Assembly: GCA_905233685.1 (NCBI GenBank)
Contig: CAJOEZ010000005.1
Location: forward strand, 1-64,000
DNA from: an uncultured Bacteroidales bacterium
GTDB taxonomy: Bacteria > Bacteroidota > Bacteroidia > Bacteroidales > F082
Reading direction: 5' to 3'
DNA: 64,000 nucleotides
Within the stretch, counting starts at the first letter, position 1. The number at the start of each line of letters is the position of its first letter. Of this stretch, positions 19,440 to 29,288 are shown piece by piece. The notes under the pieces are model-generated. The model ran no database searches. It was not told where the DNA came from and saw only the letters and a list, made by a program, of their open reading frames with translations. The translations under genes were made by a program, and so were the position numbers.

Positions 19440-22400
19440 TTACTGAGGGCTACAGACTAAGCGTACCGACAGCCCATTGTGGCGATTATAATCTGCATCG
19501 TTGAGTAGCATATTGATGTTGTTTATGCGAATCATGTATGAGTTGCTGTTGTCCTTGTGTGTGGAAGACCAGTAGAGGCCGTTGGCACCTGCGTCATACA
19601 CCGAGTTCCCCGAGTTCGCATCGCCGCGTCTGCCAGCAGCGGGTAGGAACACGGCTCCATTGGTTTCCATCTGGCTCCATTGGGTACTGCTGTAATTATT
19701 GCCGCTTTGGTTCCACTGAATGTTGGGATTGTTGATGTTCGTGGGTTGCGGCACGCCCGAAGGATGTGTATAGGTGTCGGGGAAAAGGATGACACCATTG
19801 GTGTTGGCCACTTTTGCTTTGGCATAGCGTGCGTTAGGCGTTCCATTTATGGTGGAAGCCTGACGATTATTGAAGACATGATTCCATTCGGCATTGGTGA
19901 GCGTGCGCCATTGGTTTTCAGGGGTGGTTCCGTTCCCATACGAGATGTTGTTGTAGCCCCAGTCGGCCTTTCCGGAATAGTCATACAGGTCTGTGGTTAG
20001 CAAGCTGTAGGGATTATATTGGTTATTGTTGGGCTCTATACGCCATGGCTGCCAGCAGGTTGCCCTGGGATTATAGTCGTCTATGCCGCTCGTGCCCCAG
20101 CCGAACAAATCGCGGTCAACTGTTATTCCATCGCCGCCTTGGCCATTGTCGCCGAGATAATCCCATTGATGGTCAGCAAATTTCCAATAAGCTCCCATGT
20201 TGTTCTGATTAACATTACCATTGCCTGCACTGCCGATATATTGCAGATTGCCTTTCGAGAAATATACCTGCTGACCATTACCATTGACGGTGAACTTGCC
20301 ATCAATGGCACCATTGGGACATTGCTGGAAGTGAGCCACCAAGGTGCGGTTACTTGTTACTGTGAATTGGTAGTTAGCTTCGGTGGAAACCTGGTTGCCG
20401 TTTTCCGTCCATCTGAGGAAAATGCTGCCAGAATTGGGATAAGCTGTAACTGTACACGATTGCCCCTCTTGGTATGTACCACCACCGCTCACCGAACCGC
20501 CTGTTGTGGGACTGGCTGATACATTGATAGTGTAAATCCTTACGAATTGCGCCACCAAGGTTCTGTTGCTGTTCACTTGAAAAGTATAGTTGGCATTGGT
20601 GGAAACTACTGTGCCATTTTCCGTCCATCTGTCGAAGACAAAACCGCTATTAGCCGTGGCATGAATAGTGCAGCTAGTTCCCTGTGGGAAGGTGCCGCTT
20701 GTGCCTCCGTCGTTCACCCACACCGTGCCACCATCGCTCGGATTGGCTGAAACAACGATAGTGTATGTGTTTGGTTGGAAATGCGCCGTTAGGGTTTGGT
20801 TTCCTGTTACCGTGAAGGTGTAGTCGGGATCGTTGGATTGAGGGCTGCCATTTATAGTCCATTGCAAGAATGTATAGCCCGCTGCAGGTGTGGCATGGAC
20901 GGTGCAATAGCTTCCTTGGGAGTATGTGCCGCTTGTGCCACCGTTTCCCACCCATACCGTTCCTCCATTAGTTGGGTTGGCCAAAACGTTGATGGTATAA
21001 GTGTTGGCTTGGAACTGAGCGACAAGAAAGCGGTTGCTTGTCACTTGGAACGTGTAATTTGCACTGGTTGAAACTTCTTGGCCATTCTCTGTCCACCTGA
21101 CGAAAGTATAACCACTATTGGCGTTGGCGTGAACCGTGCAGTTTTGGTTATACTGGTAAGTGCCGCTTGAGCCACCGTTTCCCACCCATGCCGTTCCGCC
21201 ATTGCTTGCCGAAACGTTGATGGTATAAGTGTTGGCTTCGAATTGAGCGACAAGAGAGCGGTTGCTTGTCACTTGGAACGTGTAATTTGCATTGGTCGAA
21301 ACTGGGTTGCCGTTTTCTGTCCATCTTACAAAGTGATAACCGTTATTGGCGGTAGCGTGAACCGTGCAGTTTTGGTTATACTGGTAAGTACCGCTGTTGC
21401 CACCGTTTCCCACCCAAGCCGTTCCACCGTTGCTTGCTGAAACATTGATGGTATAATTGTTAGCTTGGAACTGAGCGACAAGAGTGCGATCGCCCGTCAC
21501 CGTGAAGGTATAACTAGTATTAGTTGAAACTTCATTGCCATTCTCCGTCCACCGCAAGAAGGTGTAGCCTGGTTTAGCCGTAGCTGTCACCGTGCAGGAT
21601 TCTCCCTGTTGGTAGGTACCACTGCCTGTCACCGTGCCGCCTTCGATCGGGTTAGGCGAAACGTTGATAGTGTAGGTATTGGGAGCCTGCACTTCAAAGT
21701 TGGCAACCAAGGTTTGAGGGCCTGTTACCGTGAAGGTATAGTTGGGATCATTTGAGACCACACTGTCATTTTCTGTCCAATTAGAGAAGCTGTAGCCGCT
21801 TGCTGCCGTAGCAATGACAGTGCAGCTTTGGCCATGATAATAAGTGCCGCCGCCGCTTACGGTGCCTCCATTACTTGGATTGGCCGATACTTCTATGGTA
21901 TAGCTCTTTTTTGTAAAGTTGGCTACCAAAGTGCGGTCGTTATTCACGATAAAGGTCAAGCTGGAATTAGTTGATATTTCCATATCATTCTCTGTCCAGT
22001 TGGTGAAAATGTAACCCTCATTGGCTGTTGCAGTTACGTTGCATTGCTGGCCTGGTTGGTAGGTGCCGCCGCCTGTCACAGTGCCACCTTCCTCTGGGTT
22101 GGCCGAAACATTAATGGTGTATTCGACCGGTGCTTCAGCCTCAAAGTTGGCCACCAAAGTTCGATTACCCTCCACGGTGAACGTGTATTCTGCCAAATCG
22201 TAGACCTGGTTGCCGTTTTCCGTCCAGTTTTTGAAATTAAAGCCTGGTTTGGAAGTGGCTTTCACCTTGCAGCTTTGACCTTGTTGGTAGGTGCCGCCGC
22301 CTTCCACCGTACCGCCTTCACTCGGATTGGCCGAAACTTGAATAAAGAATTCGTCAGGTTGCAACATTGAAAAATGTGCCACCAAATGGCGGTTGCTGGA

Positions 22401-23729
22401 TACCGTGAAAGTGTAATTGGGTTCTGTGGAAACCACATCGTCATCGTCCGTCCAATGGTCAAAAGCAAAACCGGCAGTGGGTGTGGCCTGTACGGTACAG
22501 GATTGTCCGTGGTTAAAGGTTCCACCACCGCTCACTGTTCCGCCGTTAGTTGGGTTGGCCGAAACAAGTATGGTATAACTCTTTATCTTGAAATGCGCCA
22601 CATAGTTCGCTGTTTCTGTCACGGTAAAGGAATACTCGGCATTAGTGGAAACGGTATTGCCGTTTTTTGTCCATTTCTCAAAATCGTAACCTGAATTAGG
22701 TGTGGCGGTCAAGGTACATGTCGCGCCATAAATGTAACCGCCAGCACCTGTTGTGGTACCGCTTCCATCAGGGGTAACGGAAGTTGAAATGATAATATTT
22801 GAGACAGATGTGAAGTTGGCTACCAAACTGCGGCTTGCCGTCACAGGGAAGGTGTACGATGTCGTGGAAGAGACTTGGCTGCCATTTTCCGTCCAGTTGA
22901 CAAAAGAATACCCCGCGTTGGCCTCGGCTGTCACAGTACATTGTGTGCCTACCTCATAAGAACCTCCACCGCTTACGGTACCTCCTTCCTCGGGATTGCA
23001 ACTCAACTCAATTTCAACAGGCATTCCTGCTGAAGCATTGGTTTCAAAAACCAAGGGCTCCTCACTATATCCAATCTTGCCCGCCGCGTTCTTTGCGTAC
23101 GCACGCACATAGTATTTTTCGCCTAAGGCTAAATGCTCCATACGGACAGAGTACTCGTCAAATATGCCCACATTACCTTCATACCGTTTGGTACTATCGT
23201 CGTACGGAATCGGGTCACCGTAAGTATTCCAACAGATGCCACGTTCCGTTACTTCTGAGCCACCATCGGCCACTACTTGACACTTAATGCGGTAAGTGGT
23301 GCTATCCATCTCTAACCATTCCAAGGTTTTCACCATTGGTTCTTCAGTTGGGGCATCAAGCGTAGTAAAGTTCTCCGTTTCAGTGAGCAATGTTTCGTTG
23401 CCACCTAAATCAACGGTGTAACGGTAATAATACTTGGTGCTGGGTTTCAGTCCTTCTACTTTGACGGAGAAGTCTGTCCCTTCAAGCAGCATATCGTAAG
23501 TCAAGGCATCGGTGAGGCTTTCCTTTTCCCCAATGTTGATGGCCATGCCTCTCACCTCTCCAATATAGGAATAGGATCCTGTGATGGTTACGCTTTCCAC
23601 CTCAGGAAGAACCCTCTCCCTTTCTATTTTGAAGGTGTCAAAGTCAACATCTTTGTTCTTGCAAGTGCTGAATCCTACCAACATCAAAAAGAGGGCAGGT
23701 ATCATGAGTTTGTTGGTAAAGTTTTTCAT
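19440..23729 (-). CDS. Large surface-type lipoprotein candidate with 12 InlB-B-like repeats and a FISUMP-like C-terminal domain
   Basis: Signal/lipobox MKNFTNKLMIPALFLMLVGFSTC; twelve ~70-76 aa units of the form YTINVSANP..GGTVSGGGTY..GQSCTVTATA..GYTFLRWTENGN.VSTN..YTFTVT.NRTLVAQF; C-terminal GLYWSSTHKDNSNSYMIRINN...RHNGLSVRLVCSPQ. Confidence 0.85.
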   Translation of the reverse strand: MKNFTNKLMIPALFLMLVGFSTCKNKDVDFDTFKIERERVLPEVESVTITGSYSYIGEVRGMAINIGEKESLTDALTYDMLLEGTDFSVKVEGLKPSTKYYYRYTVDLGGNETLLTETENFTTLDAPTEEPMVKTLEWLEMDSTTYRIKCQVVADGGSEVTERGICWNTYGDPIPYDDSTKRYEGNVGIFDEYSVRMEHLALGEKYYVRAYAKNAAGKIGYSEEPLVFETNASAGMPVEIELSCNPEEGGTVSGGGSYEVGTQCTVTAEANAGYSFVNWTENGSQVSSTTSYTFPVTASRSLVANFTSVSNIIISTSVTPDGSGTTTGAGGYIYGATCTLTATPNSGYDFEKWTKNGNTVSTNAEYSFTVTETANYVAHFKIKSYTILVSANPTNGGTVSGGGTFNHGQSCTVQATPTAGFAFDHWTDDDDVVSTEPNYTFTVSSNRHLVAHFSMLQPDEFFIQVSANPSEGGTVEGGGTYQQGQSCKVKATSKPGFNFKNWTENGNQVYDLAEYTFTVEGNRTLVANFEAEAPVEYTINVSANPEEGGTVTGGGTYQPGQQCNVTATANEGYIFTNWTENDMEISTNSSLTFIVNNDRTLVANFTKKSYTIEVSANPSNGGTVSGGGTYYHGQSCTVIATAASGYSFSNWTENDSVVSNDPNYTFTVTGPQTLVANFEVQAPNTYTINVSPNPIEGGTVTGSGTYQQGESCTVTATAKPGYTFLRWTENGNEVSTNTSYTFTVTGDRTLVAQFQANNYTINVSASNGGTAWVGNGGNSGTYQYNQNCTVHATANNGYHFVRWTENGNPVSTNANYTFQVTSNRSLVAQFEANTYTINVSASNGGTAWVGNGGSSGTYQYNQNCTVHANANSGYTFVRWTENGQEVSTSANYTFQVTSNRFLVAQFQANTYTINVLANPTNGGTVWVGNGGTSGTYSQGSYCTVHATPAAGYTFLQWTINGSPQSNDPDYTFTVTGNQTLTAHFQPNTYTIVVSANPSDGGTVWVNDGGTSGTFPQGTSCTIHATANSGFVFDRWTENGTVVSTNANYTFQVNSNRTLVAQFVRIYTINVSASPTTGGSVSGGGTYQEGQSCTVTAYPNSGSIFLRWTENGNQVSTEANYQFTVTSNRTLVAHFQQCPNGAIDGKFTVNGNGQQVYFSKGNLQYIGSAGNGNVNQNNMGAYWKFADHQWDYLGDNGQGGDGITVDRDLFGWGTSGIDDYNPRATCWQPWRIEPNNNQYNPYSLLTTDLYDYSGKADWGYNNISYGNGTTPENQWRTLTNAEWNHVFNNRQASTINGTPNARYAKAKVANTNGVILFPDTYTHPSGVPQPTNINNPNIQWNQSGNNYSSTQWSQMETNGAVFLPAAGRRGDANSGNSVYDAGANGLYWSSTHKDNSNSYMIRINNINMLLNDADYNRHNGLSVRLVCSPQ
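20310..23020 (-). repeat. DNA-level tandem repeat array encoding the InlB-like units
   Basis: About 12 copies at ~210-228 bp period. The two adjacent units at about 21025-21480 are nearly identical (GAACCGTGCAGTTTTGGTTATACTGGTAAGT occurs at 21131 and 21359, spacing 228 bp). Confidence 0.85.
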
Positions 23730-23759
23730 AATTTGTTGATTTTATAGTGATTACGTGGT

Positions 23760-24440
23760 TTATTTGCCAAAAGTAAACAAATACGCAAAAGAAGCCATAA
23801 GCGAGCTGACTTTACTGTCGAAATTTCCGGCCAGACTACTGGTGCCGAGATTGTATCTGATGCCGAACATGAGACCCGCTGGAATCTTATAACTGACTCC
23901 GGCACTAATCATGATATCGTTACTTCCGACAAACTGGCCAGTGTTGAGACTAAAACCATTAAACTGTAATGATTCAGGCGAACATTTTAAGACGCTCACG
24001 AAAGTGGCTCCCGCTTCTATGGCCAATGCCGTAATGGGATAAACCTGAAACAGCACGGGAATTTCTATGCAGTGCATCCCTAAGGAACCGTTTTCTGTGC
24101 CGATTGACCTGTAGCCATAAAGCACTTCGGCTTGCAAGCCAGTCCAGCCCGTTCCGCCGGGGCTAATATCTTTCTCGCGTCGTCCAAAATGGATGTTGCC
24201 GACGGCACCCGCTTGCAAGGCCAGACCATTCTTGAAATCGATGGTATAGCCCGCTGGATAGGCTGTTGTGATGACAGTAGGGTCGGTGGCCATGGCCATG
24301 CCACCACCAACCTTGACTCCTGCTGCAATTCTGAATGGTTTGTCGCGATTGTTAGAGTCATCAAGATTGAAAGGATCTTGTGAAAACAAAGCATTGCAAG
24401 TTAATAATGCAAATGCCAGAAAAAACAGTTTTTTGCTCAT
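23760..24440 (-). CDS. Outer membrane beta-barrel protein in the T6SS cluster
   Basis: Signal peptide MSKKLFFLAFALLTCNALFSQ; FRIAAGVKVGGG...GIRYNLGTSSLAG barrel-like strands. Confidence 0.7.
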   Translation of the reverse strand: MSKKLFFLAFALLTCNALFSQDPFNLDDSNNRDKPFRIAAGVKVGGGMAMATDPTVITTAYPAGYTIDFKNGLALQAGAVGNIHFGRREKDISPGGTGWTGLQAEVLYGYRSIGTENGSLGMHCIEIPVLFQVYPITALAIEAGATFVSVLKCSPESLQFNGFSLNTGQFVGSNDIMISAGVSYKIPAGLMFGIRYNLGTSSLAGNFDSKVSSLMASFAYLFTFGK

Positions 24441-24460
24441 ATGGGTTTAGTTTTGATTGT

Positions 24461-26110
24461 TTAGTCAATGTCAATATCATCTTTAGGCCTTAGTGTAATC
24501 CATTGGCTCTTTTTGTCAAGGGTTTCAATCTCGCCGTTTTCCTTTTTCACAATTGCTTTTACGGTTATTCTCACTTTTTGCTTTTCGCGCACTTCGAATT
24601 GGATGGAGAATGTCTTTTGTCCCTTGGCATTGATTGTTTTACTGGATTCTGTTTCGGTAATAAGATGGTTTTGAGGTAGAAGAGAAGGTGTCTCGAATTC
24701 TACAGTTACTTCGACGGGGGTATCTGAGTTGTTTTTCACGGTTGAATAAACGGTCATTTTGTTATTTAAATCGGCCTTCTTTTGTTTTCCTATATAAGGA
24801 CTGATGAGTTCGAAGAGGGGAGTGGATGATGTTGCCACGTCTTGTGCGGCAACACCAACAATCCTTGTTTCTCTCCATAAAAGCAGGCCGTCGGTGCTTA
24901 TCTCAGTTCTCAGTGTACACGTCTTGTCCGTTTTCGTTATTTTGGGAATAAACGTATAGGTATATTCGCTTACGTCTGTCTTGTCGACGCGCGGCAACTT
25001 TTTTACGTCTATCGGGCGCATCTCTCCTTCGCCGTTATCGAAGCTGAATTCGAGTTGCTCGGTTTCGAAACCTTTTGGAATACGGAGGACGTAGTTACAT
25101 TCGGAGGCTTCGTTTTCCTTGAAATTTATGGTTGTGTCATCGAAGGTGGAAGAAAACGACCCGTCTATTATTGTGATTATACCGTACTTGTTGCCAAAAG
25201 AAACGATGGCGTAGCCGTTGGCAAACCTGTCAGCATTGGTGAACTGAGGCATCAAGAGTTCGTTATCCCCAATTTTGTATCCCCACAAACCTCCAGAATA
25301 GAAAAGGAAAATCTCTTCGCTGAATTCTGGCATTTCGTTGTGGGGTGGATTACATTCTTCAACGCCGTCTTTATAAGCATAATCGTAATTGATGCGGACA
25401 TGGCTTTCGATGTTGCTACCCTCTAAACTAAGCACTTTCCCTTTGGTATCATTGATGTCAATGACCGCTATTTCATTTTTGCTGGATACCACTAAAGCTT
25501 GGCCGTTTTCGTTGAAATTGGAGGCGAGTTTTAGTACACCGTCGTTGAAGTAAACCGTCAAGGAATTCTCGTTTTTGTCAATGTATTTAGGCGTTTCCTT
25601 TTTTTCAGGAACCACCGATGCCCATCCTTTGATGAAAGGTCGGGCTTTTTGGTAATGGCATTTTATGCTAAGATTCCCTTCAGTGTTAAAATAACCCAGT
25701 TTTCCCTTGTCATTAGCGGCAACAAGCATTCCTTCCGAGAAATAGGAATAGAAAGTGGTATGGAAAACTCCTTTTTCTTTCAAGGTCACAAAACGGTGGT
25801 CGCTTTCCGACAAAAAGCCTTTTATCCTCATGTTCAGATTACGGTCTTTTTCGTCAGGGAAATCAAGAACAAGGGCATATCCACCACGAAAATCCGTGAT
25901 GGAATCGGCCTCGAACCCCGAAGGCAAGAGTTTCTTTCCTGTCAGGTCAATAAGCTGGTATTTGCCGTTTTTTCTGCATTTGAATATGTCTTTGCTGTAA
26001 TAACGGATAACGTCGTATTCAGGTTTGGTCAGCCATTTCACGGTTGTCGCGTGAAGAGGGAAGGCCATTAAATCCATTAAGATTAAAATGAAAAGAGATT
26101 TTGCTTTCAT
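24461..26110 (-). CDS. Secreted WG-repeat-like protein
   Basis: Signal peptide; WG-like units (KLGYFNTEGNLSIKCHYQKARPFIKGWASVVPE; LWGYKIGDNELLMPQFTNADRFANGYAIVSFGNKYGII). Confidence 0.6.
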   Translation of the reverse strand: MKAKSLFILILMDLMAFPLHATTVKWLTKPEYDVIRYYSKDIFKCRKNGKYQLIDLTGKKLLPSGFEADSITDFRGGYALVLDFPDEKDRNLNMRIKGFLSESDHRFVTLKEKGVFHTTFYSYFSEGMLVAANDKGKLGYFNTEGNLSIKCHYQKARPFIKGWASVVPEKKETPKYIDKNENSLTVYFNDGVLKLASNFNENGQALVVSSKNEIAVIDINDTKGKVLSLEGSNIESHVRINYDYAYKDGVEECNPPHNEMPEFSEEIFLFYSGGLWGYKIGDNELLMPQFTNADRFANGYAIVSFGNKYGIITIIDGSFSSTFDDTTINFKENEASECNYVLRIPKGFETEQLEFSFDNGEGEMRPIDVKKLPRVDKTDVSEYTYTFIPKITKTDKTCTLRTEISTDGLLLWRETRIVGVAAQDVATSSTPLFELISPYIGKQKKADLNNKMTVYSTVKNNSDTPVEVTVEFETPSLLPQNHLITETESSKTINAKGQKTFSIQFEVREKQKVRITVKAIVKKENGEIETLDKKSQWITLRPKDDIDID

Positions 26111-26119
26111 GACAATTGT

Positions 26120-27583
26120 TTATTTTGGTTTTTCCGCATTAATACTCTCAAGCTGCGATTTCCATTGGGATATTGCTTTCATATATTTTTCGGAATCAGG
26201 ATAGGGCTTACTATCAAAAAGATTTTCAGCCATGTTAAAGCACCACTTGGCATATTCAACGTTTTCTGGACTACCTCGTCTTTCCCCAGAATAAAAATCA
26301 AAACCTAATTGGAAAAGCAAGACAGGATCATTTTCATCTAAATGGAAGGCTTGTAACAACAAGGCATGGGCTTCTTTGTTGTCAGGATTGGGATGTGTTC
26401 CGCATGTTTGCTGCATTTTCTTCCATTTTTCCTCATAAAAACGTTCGTCACGGGGATCAGAACTGTCAAAATACAGCCGACTTTTGAGGAAAGTAGCTTG
26501 ATAATCGCCTAAACTAACCAAGGAATCAAGCAAATGCAGACCTTTTTGGCATGTGTTCCTGTCTTGGAGCATCGATTCTACCTTGGCATAATCGTATATG
26601 ACCACAGGCGTAGGTGGAGTAATAGGCGGTTTTGGAGGTTTAGGGATAAAGAAATAGACCGCGCCGCCCAATAGCAGCAACCCCGCCAAGGCAAAAACCA
26701 GTGGTTTTTTTGACTTCAGCGGAAAGCGTTTAATCCGTGCCGCTTCCATGATTTGCCGTGCCGATGGCCTCTTTTTCGGGTCTTTTTGCAAGCAGGCGCG
26801 AATGAGGTTCCTGATGCTGGAAGGCAATCCGGAAAGCGAAATCATGGCAACCTTGTTGTCTCTCTGGTTTAGCCCGCCGTCTTCGCCGAAAGGCACTTGC
26901 CCCGTAAGGATTTCGCAAAGTGTGGCGCCAAAGGCCCAGACATCGCTTTCGGGTATGGGTTTAGGGTCGTTGTCGAAGCGTTCCGGAGCCATGTAGGCCA
27001 ACGTGCCACTATTCAACTCGTCATAGTAGCTGCCGTGGTTGCCGCTGGTTTTGGAACTGATGCCGAAGTCGGTGATAGTGAAGTTGCCGTTGTTGTCGAT
27101 GAGGATGTTGGCTGGCTTGATGTCTTGGTGGATGATTTGGGGTTGGTTGGAATGTAGTCTGTCAAGGCCCGAAGCCACGTCAGAGATGAATTTCCAAATG
27201 TCATCAAGGCTTTGCATATGTCCGATGAATTGTTCCGAAGAGCCGGCTTCACAATACGGGAGGACAAGATAGGGCATTTCCTCGTAAATGGAGAAGGCTT
27301 CGGGAGGCAACAGATTAGTGTGTCGGCATTCGTGTGCAATCATGTATTCGTCACGGAAGCGTTGCTCACCCTCAATGTCGAGCGCGTTCTTGGGTCTATA
27401 AATCTTGATGGCCACCAGCATTCCTGACGATTCATCGGTTTCATCTGCGCTCTTGTCGATAGTGTTCATGTCGAGCGCAAGCCACACATCGGCGGTGGCG
27501 CCGTCGGTACTTAGCGTGCGCAGTAGTCGATAATGGCCGTCAAACAATTGGTCGCTTCTCAATAAAGTATCTAAGTCAAGCAT
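26120..27583 (-). CDS. Membrane-anchored Ser/Thr protein kinase (PpkA/Stk-like)
   Basis: VAIKIY, IIHQDIKPANILID, ITDFGISSKTSG, YMAPERF, DVWAFGATLCEILTGQVPF; TM helix KPLVFALAGLLLLGGAVYFFI. Confidence 0.95.
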   Translation of the reverse strand: MLDLDTLLRSDQLFDGHYRLLRTLSTDGATADVWLALDMNTIDKSADETDESSGMLVAIKIYRPKNALDIEGEQRFRDEYMIAHECRHTNLLPPEAFSIYEEMPYLVLPYCEAGSSEQFIGHMQSLDDIWKFISDVASGLDRLHSNQPQIIHQDIKPANILIDNNGNFTITDFGISSKTSGNHGSYYDELNSGTLAYMAPERFDNDPKPIPESDVWAFGATLCEILTGQVPFGEDGGLNQRDNKVAMISLSGLPSSIRNLIRACLQKDPKKRPSARQIMEAARIKRFPLKSKKPLVFALAGLLLLGGAVYFFIPKPPKPPITPPTPVVIYDYAKVESMLQDRNTCQKGLHLLDSLVSLGDYQATFLKSRLYFDSSDPRDERFYEEKWKKMQQTCGTHPNPDNKEAHALLLQAFHLDENDPVLLFQLGFDFYSGERRGSPENVEYAKWCFNMAENLFDSKPYPDSEKYMKAISQWKSQLESINAEKPK

Positions 27584-27595
27584 TTTGTTGATTCA

Positions 27596-28573
27596 TTATT
27601 TAAGTCTGAGTTTCTCCCCTTCTTTCAGTTCGGAAAAGAGATCTTTATGGTTCATTTTGGCAAGGCTTTCGGTTCTGATGCCGAACCGTTGTGCAATGTC
27701 GAAAAGGTTTTCGCCAGCTTGCACACGATAGTAATCCTGCGCACCGTGGTATTTTTTCTTCTTTTTCTGCAAATAAACGATGTCGCCTTCGTGAAGAACG
27801 GATTCGTCTTTGATTTCATTGAATTCCAATAGTCTATGTTTTGGAATGTCATATTTTAGGGCTATGGACGAAAGTGTTTCGCCAGGATAGAGAATCGTGC
27901 ATCGCACATCATTGATGTCCACCACAAATTTCTGACAGATACTTATCAGTTCTTCTTCCTCTTCGCTGGTTTCTGAGTCGTCAAGGACTTCGCCATCTTT
28001 AACAAGTTCCTCCACCGTGACGGTTTTCGTGATGACCTTTTTCTTTCCTGGTTTAAGCTTCACGCCGCCGTTGATGGTGTATAGCTGATAGGCATCGATG
28101 TAGCCGATGAGGGCCTTGGCGTAGTTTTGGGCGGTGGCATAGCCCGCTTTCTGCAAACCATTGGCCCAGCTGCGGTAGTCAAAGACGCTGAAGTTGAACA
28201 GCGACTGGTAGCGGCTGTTGTCCTTGATGAGTCGCGAATGGTCCTCGAAAGACTCTTTGGCCGAGGCATAAACCCGGAATTTGCTTTTGACTGGCTCATC
28301 GTCCCAAGCCTGATAGATTTCACCGCTCCAGTTGCCCAAAGCCTTGATGCCGAAGTGGTTGTTGGCGTTGGTGGCCAGCTCGCTTTGCCCGGCTGTCGAT
28401 TCAATGATGCCTTGCGCTAGGGTGACGGGTGCCGGAATGCCGTACAGCCTTTCCTGTTCCAAAGCCAAAGACTTGTATTGGTCGATGTAGGTTTGGATTT
28501 GGGTGGGGGATTGAGCAAAAACCCAAAAAGAGGAATAGAACAAAAAGAAAACTAATAGATTTGCTGTTTTCAT
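27596..28573 (-). CDS. Secreted glucosaminidase with LysM repeats
   Basis: Signal peptide; PAPVTLAQGIIESTAGQSELATNANNHFGIKALGNWSG...FEDHSRLIKDNSRYQSLF (FlgJ-type glucosaminidase); C-terminal LysM DYYRVQAGENLFDIAQRFGIRTESLAKMN. Confidence 0.92.
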   Translation of the reverse strand: MKTANLLVFFLFYSSFWVFAQSPTQIQTYIDQYKSLALEQERLYGIPAPVTLAQGIIESTAGQSELATNANNHFGIKALGNWSGEIYQAWDDEPVKSKFRVYASAKESFEDHSRLIKDNSRYQSLFNFSVFDYRSWANGLQKAGYATAQNYAKALIGYIDAYQLYTINGGVKLKPGKKKVITKTVTVEELVKDGEVLDDSETSEEEEELISICQKFVVDINDVRCTILYPGETLSSIALKYDIPKHRLLEFNEIKDESVLHEGDIVYLQKKKKKYHGAQDYYRVQAGENLFDIAQRFGIRTESLAKMNHKDLFSELKEGEKLRLK

Positions 28574-29283
28574 AAATGGCTTGTTTTTATTGTTGTAAAT
28601 TCCAGCAGTTTTTTAGGTTTAATGGAATAATTAGAATATAATTCTTTGCCCGTCTTACATACGCTTTCTGAAATAGCCTTTTGTGAGGTAGGGAATCTTT
28701 TGATTATTTTGTAGAACTCGGTAATGATGAATTCAGCAAATGGGTTGTTAAGATTTGGTATAATTTCTTCAATTTGCTTACGAATGGCCATGTAAGCTTC
28801 TGTCGAATGATATCCAACAGCCTCTAACCTACGTCCAACTTTGTTTATGAATTTCATCAAATCATTGGGAGAAATCCTTTTCAGTATGTTCATGATGAAT
28901 TTCTCTATTCCTTTTCCTGCAATTTTAAATCCTGGAATTGGAAAACAAGATACAACAGCCACAAAACACCCAAGCCAATTCCCAAGAATGAAGCAAAAAC
29001 AAGCATCAACGAGGTTGAACGCAATTCCAAAACCAGGCGCGCATCCTCCTACGAATAATACTCCCTCGATGGATGTATAGAGAGCCTGCACTTGTATCAA
29101 GTCGCATGAAAACAAATTGAAAACAAAGTCTTTATATATATACTTTGATGTTGCCTTTGTGCTGACAAACTCCTTGAAAATATGTTTTTCGTTGATTTTT
29201 AATGTTTTAAGTACCTGCTCAAAGCACCTTTCGGGGACATCGCTAATCATGTTCGCAAGAAAACTAGGTGGTATGGTTGCCAT
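28570..29283 (-). CDS. Uncharacterised protein with pre-toxin-like hydrophobic segment
   Basis: Segment PGFGIAFNLVDACFCFILGNWLGCFVAVVSCFPIPGFKIAGKGIEKF resembles the helical linker preceding toxin domains in Rhs/polymorphic toxins. Stop overlaps the glucosaminidase start. Confidence 0.55.
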   Translation of the reverse strand: MATIPPSFLANMISDVPERCFEQVLKTLKINEKHIFKEFVSTKATSKYIYKDFVFNLFSCDLIQVQALYTSIEGVLFVGGCAPGFGIAFNLVDACFCFILGNWLGCFVAVVSCFPIPGFKIAGKGIEKFIMNILKRISPNDLMKFINKVGRRLEAVGYHSTEAYMAIRKQIEEIIPNLNNPFAEFIITEFYKIIKRFPTSQKAISESVCKTGKELYSNYSIKPKKLLEFTTIKTSHL

Positions 29284-29288
29284 GACTT

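Noticed and set aside
20310-23020. Possible CRISPR or minisatellite
   Set aside because: Periodicity is ~210-228 bp, in frame, and encodes degenerate protein repeats, not identical short repeats with spacers.
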